Assembly: GCA_964512645.1 (NCBI GenBank)
Contig: CAZEJS010000025.1
Location: 1 to 43,340, forward strand
Reading direction: 5' to 3'
Source: CAZEJS01 sp964512645
GTDB lineage: Bacteria > Actinomycetota > Geothermincolia > Fen-727 > Anoxymicrobiaceae
Length of the DNA: 43,340 nt
In this document: piece by piece, positions 22,940 to 31,540 of the stretch
Layout: each line of letters starts with the position of its first letter
How positions within the stretch are numbered: the first letter of the stretch is position 1
Made by a program: the position numbers and the translations under genes
The notes under the pieces: generated by a model
What the model was told of the DNA's origin: nothing
The model's database searches: none
What the model saw: the letters and a program-made list of their open reading frames with translations, nothing else

Positions 22940-24463
22940 ATGACCGAAGAAGAAAACGGTGGGACGACACCGGAGGAAGATAGCGAGCTGCTGCGCGTGC
23001 GCCGCGCGAAGCTGGACAGGATACTCCAGGAAGGCGGCGCAGCGTACGCGTCGAGCTTCGGGGCCCCGGGAGAGGTGCGGCGTGCCGGGGAGCTTGCGAA
23101 TGAGAACGAAGGTCTCGAAGCGGGAGCCTCCTCGGGGAAGAAGGCGGCCGTGGCGGGGCGGATTCTCGCCAGGCGCGAGCACGGCAAGGCCACTTTTGCC
23201 GACCTGAGGGACGCGAGCGGCAAGATACAGCTTCTTCTCCGCCAGGACGTGCTGGGAGACGGACCGTACGGCAGGTTCCGCGAGCTGGACCTGGGGGACT
23301 GGGTTGGCGCCCGGGGCGAGGTCGTCAGGTCGCGCAGGGGAGAGCTGTCGATCGCGGTGGAGTCTTACGAGCTTCTCTCGAAGTCCCTGCGGCCCCTGCC
23401 CGAGAAGTGGCACGGCCTCAAGGACCGCGAGCAGAGGTACAGGCAGAGGTACCTGGACCTCCTGATGAACGAAGAGGCGCGCCGGGTTCTCGAGGCCAGG
23501 GCGCGCATGATCAGGGAGATCAGGGCCTTCCTCGACGGCAAAGGGTTCGTCGAGGTTGAGACGCCCATGCTGCAGCCCCTCCCGGGAGGGGCTACCGCAC
23601 GGCCGTTCGTGACCCACCACAATGCCCTGGGCATGGACCTGTACCTTCGCGTCGCCCCAGAGCTGTATCTCAAGCGCCTGCTGGTGGGGGGTTACGAGAA
23701 GGTTTACGAGCTCAACAGGAACTTTCGCAACGAGGGGATGAGCACCAAGCACAACCCCGAGTTCACAATGCTGGAGACGTACCAGGCGTTCGTGGACTAC
23801 CGGTACCTCATGGAGTTCCTCCAGGAGCTCGTTACCGGTGCCGTTCTCTCGGTGCGTGGCGAAGAGCGGTTCGAGTACGCCGGGCACGAGATCTCGCTGT
23901 CCCCGCCCTGGAAGAAGATAACCATGCTCGAGGCGCTGGAGGAGTACGCGGGCCTCGACGTGGCGATAGACACGGACCCCCGCCGCCTGGAGGAACTGGC
24001 CCGGGAAGCCGATGTGGAGGTCCCGCCCGGGGCGGGACCGGGCTGGATGATAAACGAGCTCTACGAGAAGCTGGTCGAGCCGAAGCTCGTGCAGCCGACC
24101 TTCGTGCTCGATTACCCCGAGGAAGTCTCTCCGCTGGCGCGCAGGAACCCGGAAAGCCCGGGGTTCACCGAGCGGTTCGAGCTGCTGGTGGCGGGGCAGG
24201 AGATAGCCAACGCGTTCTCCGAGCTGACCGACCCCGTCGATCAGCGTGCCCGGTTCGAGGCCCAGGCGCGAAAGCGGGCCGCCGGAGACGAAGAGGCCCA
24301 GCCGCTCGACGAAGACTACGTAACCGCGCTCGAATACGGGATGCCCCCCGCCGGCGGAACCGGCGTGGGCATCGATAGACTCGCCATGCTCGCCACGGGT
24401 TGCCGGAGTATCCGCGACGTCATCCTCTTCCCCCACATGCGCCCCGCCCGTGGTAGGTCATAG
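22940..24463 (+). CDS. lysS: Lysyl-tRNA synthetase, class II
   Basis: Charges tRNA-Lys with lysine using ATP. The protein is 507 residues, normal for bacterial LysS. It has an N-terminal OB-fold anticodon-binding domain (about residues 60-165; AVAGRILARREHGKATFADLRD) and a class II core with motif 1 (FVEVETPML), motif 2 (NRNFRNEGMSTKHNPEFTML) and motif 3 (GTGVGIDRLAML). The N-terminal 30 residues are acidic and variable. The start ATG 22940 has GAAGGG about eight bases upstream. It precedes mcsA-mcsB-clpC as in many Firmicutes. Confidence 0.96.
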   Translation: MTEEENGGTTPEEDSELLRVRRAKLDRILQEGGAAYASSFGAPGEVRRAGELANENEGLEAGASSGKKAAVAGRILARREHGKATFADLRDASGKIQLLLRQDVLGDGPYGRFRELDLGDWVGARGEVVRSRRGELSIAVESYELLSKSLRPLPEKWHGLKDREQRYRQRYLDLLMNEEARRVLEARARMIREIRAFLDGKGFVEVETPMLQPLPGGATARPFVTHHNALGMDLYLRVAPELYLKRLLVGGYEKVYELNRNFRNEGMSTKHNPEFTMLETYQAFVDYRYLMEFLQELVTGAVLSVRGEERFEYAGHEISLSPPWKKITMLEALEEYAGLDVAIDTDPRRLEELAREADVEVPPGAGPGWMINELYEKLVEPKLVQPTFVLDYPEEVSPLARRNPESPGFTERFELLVAGQEIANAFSELTDPVDQRARFEAQARKRAAGDEEAQPLDEDYVTALEYGMPPAGGTGVGIDRLAMLATGCRSIRDVILFPHMRPARGRS

Positions 24464-24518
24464 GGGCCCCGCGTCGAATTGGTTTACGAGGCGCACGCCG
24501 AACGGTCGATTGACGGAA

Positions 24519-24553
24519 ATCATGATTGAGACGAAGCCCGCGATGTAGCATCG
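24519..24553 (+). promoter_or_regulatory. Two short palindromes upstream of mcsA
   Basis: AATCATGATT (24519-24528) is a perfect 10-bp palindrome and CGATG-TAG-CATCG (24541-24553) a perfect inverted repeat. Both are in the 120-bp gap between lysS and mcsA. The second contains TAGCAT, a weak -10 candidate eight bases before an ATG at 24560. They could be operators for this stress operon, which lacks a ctsR gene. No CtsR box or HspR motif was recognised. Confidence 0.3.
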
Positions 24554-24586
24554 ACAGGTATGGACCAGGCGCCGGCCGGGGGTGCA

Positions 24587-25129
24587 ATGAACATCTTCTG
24601 CGACGAATGTAAAAAAAACATCGCCACCGTTTTCCTGACGAAGATCTCGTCCGACGAGGTCTCCAAGGTACAACTGTGCGACGAGTGCGCCAACAGGATG
24701 GAGGAGACTACCGAGGCCGCCAACCTGATCGCGTTCCTGCCGCAGATTCTGTCAGGCCTGCAGGGAATGGAGGACCAGCACCTCATCGAGGACGTGCTGT
24801 CCTGCGAGCCGGTGATCTGCGAGTTCTGCGGCACCTCTTTCAACGACTTCCAGAAGATGGGTTTTGTGGGCTGCGCGGAGTGCTACCGGGCGTTCGACGA
24901 GAAGCTGGTGGCAGTGCTGCTCGACTTCCAGGAGGCGACCGAGCACATCGGCAAGATACCCGGGAAGGCTTCCGAGAGCGCGAAGCTGCGCAAGCGCCTG
25001 GTGGAGCTCGAGCGATTCCTGGAGCGTCAAATAGCTGAAGAGGAGTACGAATCGGCCGCGGCGGTGCGCGACCAGATAAGGGAGATAGAAGGCAAACTGG
25101 AGAAGGATCTGGACGGTGGCACGGAATAA
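24587..25129 (+). CDS. mcsA: McsA-like zinc protein, activator of McsB
   Basis: A 180-residue protein with four CxxC pairs (FCDECKKN, LCDECAN, ICEFCG, GCAECY), forming two zinc-binding units, and a C-terminal UVR motif (LERFLERQIAEEEYESAAAVRDQIREIE). This is the McsA architecture. In Bacillus, McsA binds and activates the arginine kinase McsB and helps control CtsR and ClpC. ATG 24587 matches the usual family start (M-x-C-x-x-C); an in-frame ATG at 24560 would add nine residues. The end overlaps the mcsB start by 14 bases, so the two are translationally coupled. Confidence 0.9.
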   Translation: MNIFCDECKKNIATVFLTKISSDEVSKVQLCDECANRMEETTEAANLIAFLPQILSGLQGMEDQHLIEDVLSCEPVICEFCGTSFNDFQKMGFVGCAECYRAFDEKLVAVLLDFQEATEHIGKIPGKASESAKLRKRLVELERFLERQIAEEEYESAAAVRDQIREIEGKLEKDLDGGTE

Positions 25130-26165
25130 GCGCGACAACGCGGACGCGGGCCGAGCGGGGTGCAGGGGCCCTTCGTACCCGTTTGTGCTCTCCTCGAGGG
25201 CCCGCCTGGCCAGGAACCTCGAGGGCCTGCCTTTCCCGATCGCCTGCGGCGAGGAGGAGCTGGAGAGGGCCCGCGGGATGGTTCTCGAGGCGGTCTCCAG
25301 GCGGGTTTCTGAAGACAGGGACTGGCCGGTGAGCTTCGCCGAGGAGCTCTCGAAGAACGCAATAGAGATGCTTGCCGAGGACCACGTGACCGGGGTTTCC
25401 TTCTCCGACCGCCCGGCGGGTCGCGCCGTCGCCATGGCCCGGGACAACGGGCGGAGCGTGATCGTCAACGACGAGGACCACCTGAGAATTCAGGCGGTCC
25501 TGCCCGGGGCGCAGTTCGCCAGGGTGTGGAAGGCGGTCGACGAGATCGACAGCATGATCGAGCGGGAGGTGCAGTACAGCTTCGACCAGAACACGGGCTA
25601 CCTGACATCCTGTCCCAGCAACGTCGGGACGGGGCTCAGGATCTCGGCGATGCTGCACCTGCCGGCGCTGGTGATAAGCGGGGAGATCGGGAGGACTATA
25701 CGCGCCCTCGGGCAGGCGGGCATCTACGTGCGGGGGCTCTACGGAGAGGGCGCCGGCGTTGTTGGCAATATTTTCCAGATTGCCAACAAGAGGACGCTGG
25801 GACGGACCGAGGAGTTCATAGTATCGAACATGGACATGCTGGTGCGTCAGGTGGTAGACAATGAGAGGACGGCCAGGAAGATGCTCGCGAGGGACGAACC
25901 CCTCGACCTGGCCGACAGGGCTTACCGTTCCCTGGGAGTGATCGAGCGCTGCAGGCGCGTCTCCTACTACGAAGCCCTGGAGCTCGTATCCATGGTCAAA
26001 CTGGGCGTGGAGACGGAGGTGCTCCCGGTGGGGGACTTCGATATGCTGGAGGTAGCCGGCGGCATCGGGCCGTACCACCTCCGGGAGAAGCTCGGCGGGG
26101 ACGCGGCCGAGGAAGAGGTGGAAGTCGAGAGGGCTGTCCACCTGCGACGCATGATCGGCCTTTGA
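25116..26165 (+). CDS. mcsB: Protein-arginine kinase McsB
   Basis: Phosphorylates arginine residues of proteins, marking them for ClpC-ClpP degradation in Bacillus. The 349-residue protein has the guanido-kinase fold signatures: LSSRARLARNLEGLPFP, the NDEDHLRIQ block (usual NEEDH), GYLTSCPSNVGTGLR around the conserved cysteine, and YVRGLYGEGAGVVGNIFQIANKRTLG. A region near the C-terminus may bind phosphoarginine. It starts at GTG 25116 within mcsA, with GAAGG upstream, and is followed by clpC. McsB is best known from Firmicutes, so its presence here is informative about lineage or transfer. Confidence 0.94.
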   Translation: MARNKRDNADAGRAGCRGPSYPFVLSSRARLARNLEGLPFPIACGEEELERARGMVLEAVSRRVSEDRDWPVSFAEELSKNAIEMLAEDHVTGVSFSDRPAGRAVAMARDNGRSVIVNDEDHLRIQAVLPGAQFARVWKAVDEIDSMIEREVQYSFDQNTGYLTSCPSNVGTGLRISAMLHLPALVISGEIGRTIRALGQAGIYVRGLYGEGAGVVGNIFQIANKRTLGRTEEFIVSNMDMLVRQVVDNERTARKMLARDEPLDLADRAYRSLGVIERCRRVSYYEALELVSMVKLGVETEVLPVGDFDMLEVAGGIGPYHLREKLGGDAAEEEVEVERAVHLRRMIGL

Positions 26166-26206
26166 GCGGCGGGCGCGCCCGTCGAGCGATTGTGGGCGGC
26201 ATGCTT

Positions 26207-26212
26207 TAGAAT
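26207..26212 (+). promoter_or_regulatory. -10 box (TAGAAT) before clpC
   Basis: TAGAAT ends six bases before a GTG (26219) that opens a short frame overlapping the clpC start; the clpC TTG is at 26238. The -35 region is weak. It may give clpC expression independent of mcsA-mcsB. Confidence 0.35.
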
Positions 26213-26237
26213 AGAGTAGTGACAGGAGGAGTACAGG

Positions 26238-28697
26238 TTGTTTCAGAGGTTTTCAGACAGCGCGAGAAGGGTTGTGGTCCTGGCACAGGAAGAGGCCAGG
26301 AAGCTCAACCATAACTACATAGGCACAGAGCACCTGCTGCTGGGGCTCATCCAGGAGGGAGAAGGCGTCGCGGCGAAGTCGCTCGAATCGTTCCAGGTAA
26401 GCATGGAGGCGGTCCAGAGCCAGGTCGTCGAGGTCATCGGAAGGGGCTCGAGCCCGCCGAGCGGCCATATTCCGTTCACGCCCCGCGCGAAGAAGGTCCT
26501 CGAGCTCTCCCTGCGTGAAGCGCTACAGCTCGGCCACAACTACATCGGCACCGAGCACATTCTCCTCGGGCTCATCCGCGAGGGGGAGGGCGTCGCGGCC
26601 AAGGTCCTGGTCAAGCTCGGCGTGGACCTGGAGCGGCTGCGCAACCAGGTCCTCAAGAGCCTTACCGGCTCGGCGGCCGCCGGCGAGCTCGGCGGGGAGG
26701 GGCCCCAGGGTACGCTGATGCTCGACCAGTTCGGCCGGAACCTCACGGAGCTGGCCGCCCAGAACAAGCTCGACCCGGTCATCGGGCGCGAAAAAGAAAT
26801 AGAGCGGGTCATGCAGGTGCTGTCCCGGCGGACCAAGAACAACCCGGTCCTGGTCGGGGAGCCCGGCGTGGGCAAGACCGCTATCGTCGAGGGCCTCGCC
26901 CAGTGCATCACCTCGAACGAGGTGCCGGAGATGCTGCGGGGCAAACAGCTCTACACTCTCGACCTGGGCGCGCTGGTGGCCGGTTCCCGGTACCGGGGCG
27001 ACTTCGAGGAGCGCCTGAAAAAGGTCATCAAGGAGATCAGGGGACGGGGAGACATAATCCTTTTCATCGACGAGCTCCACAACCTCGTCGGCGCCGGAGC
27101 CGCCGAGGGCGCCATCGACGCCGCCAGCATTCTCAAGCCGGCACTGGCGCGCGGCGAGCTCCAGACCATCGGCGCCACGACGATGGACGAGTACCGCAAG
27201 CACCTCGAGCGCGACGCGGCGCTCGAGCGGAGGTTCCAGCCCATCAACGTCGAGGAGCCCACCGTCGAGCACACCATCGACATACTGCGGGGACTGCGCG
27301 ACCGTTACGAAGCGCACCACAAGCTCCAGATCACCGACGGGGCGATGGTGGCGGCGGCCCGTCTCGCCCACCGTTACATCTCGGACAGGTTCCTGCCCGA
27401 CAAGGCCATCGACCTCATCGACGAGTCGGCCAGCAGGCTGCGAATGCGGGCCATGACCGCCCCGCCCGACGTCCGCGAACAGGAGGACGTACTGGCGCAG
27501 TTGAGGCTCGACAAGCAGACGGCGATCGCCACCCAGGACTTCGAGCGCGCCGCGGAGATCCGTGACCGGGAGCAGGCCGCCATCCTCGAGATCGCGGAGA
27601 GCGAGAAAGACTGGAAGGCCCCTCACCAGAGCCACAAGCTCCAGGTGACCGCGGACGACATAACCGAGATACTCTCCTCCTGGACGGGCATCCCCGTGTA
27701 CCAGTTGACCGAGGAGGAAAGCGAGAAACTGCTGCGCATGGAGGCGGAGCTGCACAAGCGCATTGTCAGCCAGGACGAGGCCGTGGTGGCCATATCCCAG
27801 GCTATCAGGCGCACCCGCGCCGGCCTCAAGGACCCGCGCCGTCCCGGCGGCTCGTTCATATTCCTCGGTCCCTCCGGCGTGGGCAAGACCGAACTGGCGC
27901 GCACGCTGGCGGAGTTCCTTTTTGGAGACGAGGACTCTCTTCTACAGATAGACATGTCGGAGTACATGGAGAAGCACAGCGTCTCCAGGCTCGTGGGCTC
28001 GCCGCCGGGATACGTCGGGCACGAGGAGGGCGGCCAGCTTACAGAGGCCGTCCGCAGGCGCCCGTTCTCGGTGGTGCTGCTGGACGAGATCGAGAAGGCG
28101 CACTACGACGTGTTCAACGTCCTTCTGCAGATACTCGAGGACGGCCGGCTCACCGACTCGCAGGGCCACCAGGTCGACTTCCGCAACACCATCATAATCA
28201 TGACTTCCAACCTCGGCACCGCCGAGATCCACAAAGCGGCGCCGCTGGGGTTCCAGCAGATGGCCGAGGGCGGCACTATGCCTTACGCCGACATGAAGGA
28301 GAAGGTCGTCAGCGAGCTGAAGCGCACCTTCCGCCCGGAGCTGTTGAACCGGATCGACGACGTGATCGTCTTCAACGAGCTCTCCATCGACGACGTGAAA
28401 GCTATCGCCGACCTGATGCTCGACAGGGTTCGCGTCCAGCTCGCGGAGCAGGACATCAGGCTCGAGGTGACCGACGCCGTGAAGGACGTGCTGGTGAAAG
28501 AGGGTTTCGACCCCTCCATGGGCGCCCGCCCGCTGCGCAGGGCGATCATGAGGCTGATCGAAAACCCGGTCTCAGAGGCGATTCTCAGGGGCACTTTCGC
28601 AGGGGGGCACGTGGTACTGGTGGACGAGAAGGACGGCCGCCTGGACTTCGAAGTACGCGAGGATAAGTCCGCCGCGCCGGTCGGGGCGGGCAACTGA
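26238..28697 (+). CDS. clpC: ATP-dependent Clp protease ATPase subunit ClpC
   Basis: A class-I Hsp100 unfoldase that feeds substrates to ClpP. The 819 residues comprise two Clp N repeats (about 1-145; NHNYIGTEHLLLGL and its copy HNYIGTEHILLGL), AAA domain D1 (Walker A GEPGVGKT at 207-214, Walker B ILFIDELHN), a middle UVR-type coiled region (DFERAAEIRDRE) and AAA domain D2 (Walker A GPSGVGKT at 544-551, Walker B VVLLDEIEKAH). The arginine-phosphate marking partners McsA and McsB are encoded just upstream, so these likely supply substrates. The start is TTG 26238 after AGGAGGAG. A strong terminator follows. Confidence 0.96.
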   Translation: MFQRFSDSARRVVVLAQEEARKLNHNYIGTEHLLLGLIQEGEGVAAKSLESFQVSMEAVQSQVVEVIGRGSSPPSGHIPFTPRAKKVLELSLREALQLGHNYIGTEHILLGLIREGEGVAAKVLVKLGVDLERLRNQVLKSLTGSAAAGELGGEGPQGTLMLDQFGRNLTELAAQNKLDPVIGREKEIERVMQVLSRRTKNNPVLVGEPGVGKTAIVEGLAQCITSNEVPEMLRGKQLYTLDLGALVAGSRYRGDFEERLKKVIKEIRGRGDIILFIDELHNLVGAGAAEGAIDAASILKPALARGELQTIGATTMDEYRKHLERDAALERRFQPINVEEPTVEHTIDILRGLRDRYEAHHKLQITDGAMVAAARLAHRYISDRFLPDKAIDLIDESASRLRMRAMTAPPDVREQEDVLAQLRLDKQTAIATQDFERAAEIRDREQAAILEIAESEKDWKAPHQSHKLQVTADDITEILSSWTGIPVYQLTEEESEKLLRMEAELHKRIVSQDEAVVAISQAIRRTRAGLKDPRRPGGSFIFLGPSGVGKTELARTLAEFLFGDEDSLLQIDMSEYMEKHSVSRLVGSPPGYVGHEEGGQLTEAVRRRPFSVVLLDEIEKAHYDVFNVLLQILEDGRLTDSQGHQVDFRNTIIIMTSNLGTAEIHKAAPLGFQQMAEGGTMPYADMKEKVVSELKRTFRPELLNRIDDVIVFNELSIDDVKAIADLMLDRVRVQLAEQDIRLEVTDAVKDVLVKEGFDPSMGARPLRRAIMRLIENPVSEAILRGTFAGGHVVLVDEKDGRLDFEVREDKSAAPVGAGN

Positions 28698-28714
28698 CCT
28701 GCAGGCTGACCAAG

Positions 28715-28755
28715 GCCGGGCTTCTGGCGCCTTCTGAGAAGCCCGGCTTTCTTTT
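28715..28755 (+). terminator. Intrinsic terminator after clpC
   Basis: Perfect 11-bp stem (GCCGGGCTTCT / AGAAGCCCGGC) with an 11-nt loop, followed by TTTCTTTT. It ends the mcsA-mcsB-clpC unit, so disA must be expressed by readthrough or from its own start. Confidence 0.9.
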
Positions 28756-28832
28756 GTGCGGAGGGGGAGGCCGGCGGCTGTGCGGCGGTGATACGTGACG
28801 CGGGGGACGGCGCGGCGCCAGGGGAGGATGTC

Positions 28833-29921
28833 TTGAGGACGGATACGGAGAGGCAGAAGCAGGAAACACTCATCAAGGTGCTGGCGAAAGTGGCCCCCGG
28901 CACCGAACTCCGCGAGGCGATCGACAGGATACTGCAGGCAGGTTCCGGCGCACTGATTGTCGTCGGCAGCCTCACCGACCTGCGGCACATCATGTCAGGC
29001 GGTTTCAACATCGAGACCGACTTCACCGCGCCCCGGCTGTTCGAGCTCGCGAAGATGGACGGGGCGGTGGTGTTGTCTCGGGACCTCAAGGTCATCCACT
29101 CGGCCAACGTCCATCTGGTCCCCGACTCCTCCATTGTCACCCACGAGGCCGGCATGCGCCACCGGACCGCCGAGCGCGTGGCGAGAGGGCACGAGAACGC
29201 CTTCGTCATCGCCATCTCGGAGAAGATGAACACCGTATCCTTCTACGTCGACGAGGACCACTTCACCCTGGAGAGCATTCCGCTGGTCCTGGCCAAGGCC
29301 GACCAGGCCCTGGAGACGCTCGGCCGTTACAGGTCCCGGCTGGACAAGGAGTACGGCCATCTCAACATGCTCGAGATCGAGGACATGGTCACGCTCAAAG
29401 ACGTCATCAGGGTCATGGAGCGCAACGAGATGGTGATGAGGATAGCCGACGAGATCCGTTTCCAGGTGAGCGAACTCGGCAAGGACGGGCGGCTGGTAAG
29501 TCTGCAGCTCAACGAGATGATGGTCGGCGTGGACAAGCTGCAGCGGCACCTGGCCAGGGACTACTTCATATCCCGGGACGGCAGGACGGCCGATGACGTG
29601 GTCGGCGACCTGCGCAACCTGAGCCTCGACGAGTTGACCGACGACGCGGCAATCGCGCGGGTGCTGGGGTTCAAGGGCTCGCCGGAGCTCCTCAATAAGC
29701 TGGTACGGCCCAGGGGTTACAGGGTGCTCTCGATGATCCCCGCCATCCCGGGTACCGTCGTGGACAAAGTCGTAGCCAGGTTCGACAACCTCAAGAACGT
29801 CATGAGGGCGTCTCCCGCCCTGCTTGACGAGGTGGAAGGCGTAGGCGAGCGGCGGGCGTTCACGATCAAGGAGGGGCTTGAACGCATCTCCGAGTCGATA
29901 ATAATGGAAGGATACCTCTGA
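28833..29921 (+). CDS. disA: DNA-integrity scanning diadenylate cyclase DisA
   Basis: Makes cyclic di-AMP from two ATP and scans DNA for branched structures. The 362-residue length matches the family (Bacillus about 360). The N-terminal DAC domain shows the signatures MDGAVVLSRD and MRHRTAERVAR (the DGA and RHR motifs). A helical linker follows, then a C-terminal helix-hairpin-helix DNA-binding part (IPGTVVDKVVARFDNLKNVMRASPALLDEVEGVGERRA). The start TTG 28833 is chosen because GGGGAGGATG lies about six bases before it and the length then fits; GTG 28788 is an alternative. It lies after clpC as in Bacillus, but radA is absent. Confidence 0.95.
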   Translation: MRTDTERQKQETLIKVLAKVAPGTELREAIDRILQAGSGALIVVGSLTDLRHIMSGGFNIETDFTAPRLFELAKMDGAVVLSRDLKVIHSANVHLVPDSSIVTHEAGMRHRTAERVARGHENAFVIAISEKMNTVSFYVDEDHFTLESIPLVLAKADQALETLGRYRSRLDKEYGHLNMLEIEDMVTLKDVIRVMERNEMVMRIADEIRFQVSELGKDGRLVSLQLNEMMVGVDKLQRHLARDYFISRDGRTADDVVGDLRNLSLDELTDDAAIARVLGFKGSPELLNKLVRPRGYRVLSMIPAIPGTVVDKVVARFDNLKNVMRASPALLDEVEGVGERRAFTIKEGLERISESIIMEGYL

Positions 29922-29930
29922 GGATCCCGC

Positions 29931-30587
29931 CTACGGTGGCCCGATCGTCCCGTCGTCGTTCATGGTTATCTTGCCCGAGCGGGTGATCCTGCCCAGGTAA
30001 TAACCGGTGAAGTACGCCTTGTGCGAGACGGTATCGACGGTGATTATCGTGAGGTAGTTGGTGTTGGCCGCCGCCCATCTCGTCCCCGCGGCGTTGTTGG
30101 GCCTGCAGTTGGTTATTCCCACTTTCCCCTGCATTGCGCTCAGGTCGCTCGGGTCCGCCACCGCGGTGCGCACGCGGTCCTTGAACCAGCCGTAGGCGGT
30201 GGAGGACTGGTTGATCGAGAAGACGTTCCCCGATTGCGTCAGGTCCACCCAGTTGATCTTCGGCTCCAGGAAGCTCATATACCTGGCGCGAACGTACTGG
30301 CTGGCGCCGGCCCCCAGCGCCGCGGAGTTCGAGTCCCGGTAGTTCGCGTATGTCCCCTCCATGCACCTGAACCAGGCGTTCTCCACGCACTTTTCGCCTA
30401 CGTGGCTGTTGGACTGGGCGGTGACGTCGGAGGCCCTGCGCTTGGCGAAGAACATCACCGCCACCGCTATTCCCGTGAGGATCGCGAGGATCAGGATGAC
30501 GATCATCAACTCGATGAGGGTGAACCCGTCCGGACAGCCGCCGGAGAGACGGCACCTCGTTTTATACAGGCGTCTTGCCACGAACAT
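29931..30587 (-). CDS. Type IV prepilin-like protein
   Basis: A 218-residue type IV pilin-like precursor. The leader is 21 residues, basic and ending in G, followed by the processed N-terminus FTLIELMIVILILAILTG with the conserved Glu at position +5 (E26). The prepilin peptidase would cut after G21 and methylate the Phe. The C-terminal 160 residues form the exposed globular part, with cysteines in CVENAWFRC. The start ATG 30587 has GGGGAG about nine bases upstream. It is convergent with disA, with nine bases between the stops, and no other pilus genes are visible. It may be a minor pilin or a competence pseudopilin. Confidence 0.88.
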   Translation of the reverse strand: MFVARRLYKTRCRLSGGCPDGFTLIELMIVILILAILTGIAVAVMFFAKRRASDVTAQSNSHVGEKCVENAWFRCMEGTYANYRDSNSAALGAGASQYVRARYMSFLEPKINWVDLTQSGNVFSINQSSTAYGWFKDRVRTAVADPSDLSAMQGKVGITNCRPNNAAGTRWAAANTNYLTIITVDTVSHKAYFTGYYLGRITRSGKITMNDDGTIGPP

Positions 30588-30691
30588 CAACACCCACTCC
30601 CCGCCCGATGGCCGAAGCGCCGCCGACCGGCAAACGGGAACAGAGCTGGCGCGTACGCAGGCGAAATCGAGTTTCGCTTCACTTCTTTCAT
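30587..30691 (-). CDS. Possible 34-residue leader frame coupled to the prepilin gene
   Basis: A short minus-strand frame from ATG 30691, with GGGGGTGA about four bases before it, ends with TGA at 30589-30587, which overlaps the prepilin ATG (TGATG). This is the same coupling arrangement as between the genes of the 10-18 kb operon. It encodes a basic, unrecognised peptide (MKEVKRNSISPAYAP...). A hairpin (GCGAAA / TTTCGC, 30661-30677) sits inside it. It may be a regulatory leader or chance. Confidence 0.35.
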   Translation of the reverse strand: MKEVKRNSISPAYAPALFPFAGRRRFGHRAGSGC

Positions 30692-30866
30692 CAGGTCACC
30701 CCCAAGCACATATGGAGATTCTACCCCTGGAATGTGCCACCGCGCAACGATATGTGCGGAAGGGGGCCGTCCGCATCGGTTTTCCGCCTTATTTCTCCTC
30801 TCCCGTGACGGCCGTGTATGCGGCCGCGGGAATTCGGGCCTGGAGGAAGACAGGGCGTATCGCCCC

Positions 30867-31271
30867 TCAGGTGAGGCTGTAGAAACCGAGGGTGGAGATG
30901 CGGTCGTTCTCGCGCTTGATGACCGAGTAGAGGTCGATGCCGGTCAGGGTGCAGATCGCCGCGAGGAAGAAGAGCGACTTCCCCATCTCTTCCTCGATGA
31001 TCTCCGCGCAGTTAGGGCAGAGATGGCCCTTGAGGTGCGTGGAGACGTACTCGCTCATCTCGACCAGCGAGGCGTCGGCGGGGAGTTCCTGCTTGGCGGC
31101 GTTGATCTCCAGGCAGCCGCAACTGGTTACGGCCTTGGCCAGGGCCCGGTTCACCCGGGCGCAGGCGTACTGGTACTTCGTCATGACGTCGAGAACGCTG
31201 CGGTGCCTCACCAGAGACAGCGAAACGGTCTGCTGGAACTCCTTGCAACCGGACTCGATATCTCTCGGCAT
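30867..31271 (-). CDS. Conserved small cysteine protein, MazG-like C-terminus
   Basis: A 134-residue, probably all-helical soluble protein. It has a CGCLEIN block near the middle and CPNCAEIIEEEMGK later, a possible metal site of Cys residues. The end, EEEMGKSLFFLAAICTLTGIDLYSVIKREN, resembles the acidic helix of MazG-like nucleotide pyrophosphohydrolases (EELGDxLFxLxxL), though the full catalytic set is not evident. Similar proteins are familiar from clostridia, but I cannot name a family with certainty. The start is ATG 31271 with GAGG five bases upstream, and a consensus promoter lies about 46 bases upstream. It is divergent from carD. Confidence 0.6.
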   Translation of the reverse strand: MPRDIESGCKEFQQTVSLSLVRHRSVLDVMTKYQYACARVNRALAKAVTSCGCLEINAAKQELPADASLVEMSEYVSTHLKGHLCPNCAEIIEEEMGKSLFFLAAICTLTGIDLYSVIKRENDRISTLGFYSLT

Positions 31272-31312
31272 CTCACCCTCGCTCGTTGGAGACGGGACAC
31301 GCCCGACGCTTG

Positions 31313-31346
31313 GTTCATTATATGAACACGGGCAGAAGAGTGTCAA
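31313..31346 (-). promoter_or_regulatory. Consensus promoter with overlapping inverted repeat
   Basis: On the minus strand TTGACA (31346-31341) and TATAAT (31322-31317) are both perfect and are 18 bases apart, reading toward the start at 31271. The inverted repeat GTTCAT-TAT-ATGAAC (31313-31327) straddles the -10 box and is an obvious candidate repressor site. Confidence 0.8.
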
Positions 31347-31540
31347 GAAATGGCTAGAACAAGCCAATCTTGAAGATCCCGGCGTTCTGTGATAACATCC
31401 ATGGAGCATCATCTTGCGCCTAGAATGAGAGTTCTCCGCCAAGAATACATATGAAGATTCCCCTCGGAGTTTTATGGTCGCAGTGTGCGCGGATGCGGCC
31501 TGGAAATAGGTGGCCCGAGCCTGAAGGGAGATGCTGCGAG

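Noticed and set aside
22670..24436. 588-codon minus-strand frame opposite lysS
   Set aside because: Antisense to an unmistakable lysyl-tRNA synthetase; its composition is that of a GC shadow.
24500..24587. CtsR or HspR operator before mcsA
   Set aside because: The short palindromes there do not match the CtsR heptad repeat or the HspR CTTGAGT-N7-ACTCAAG pattern.
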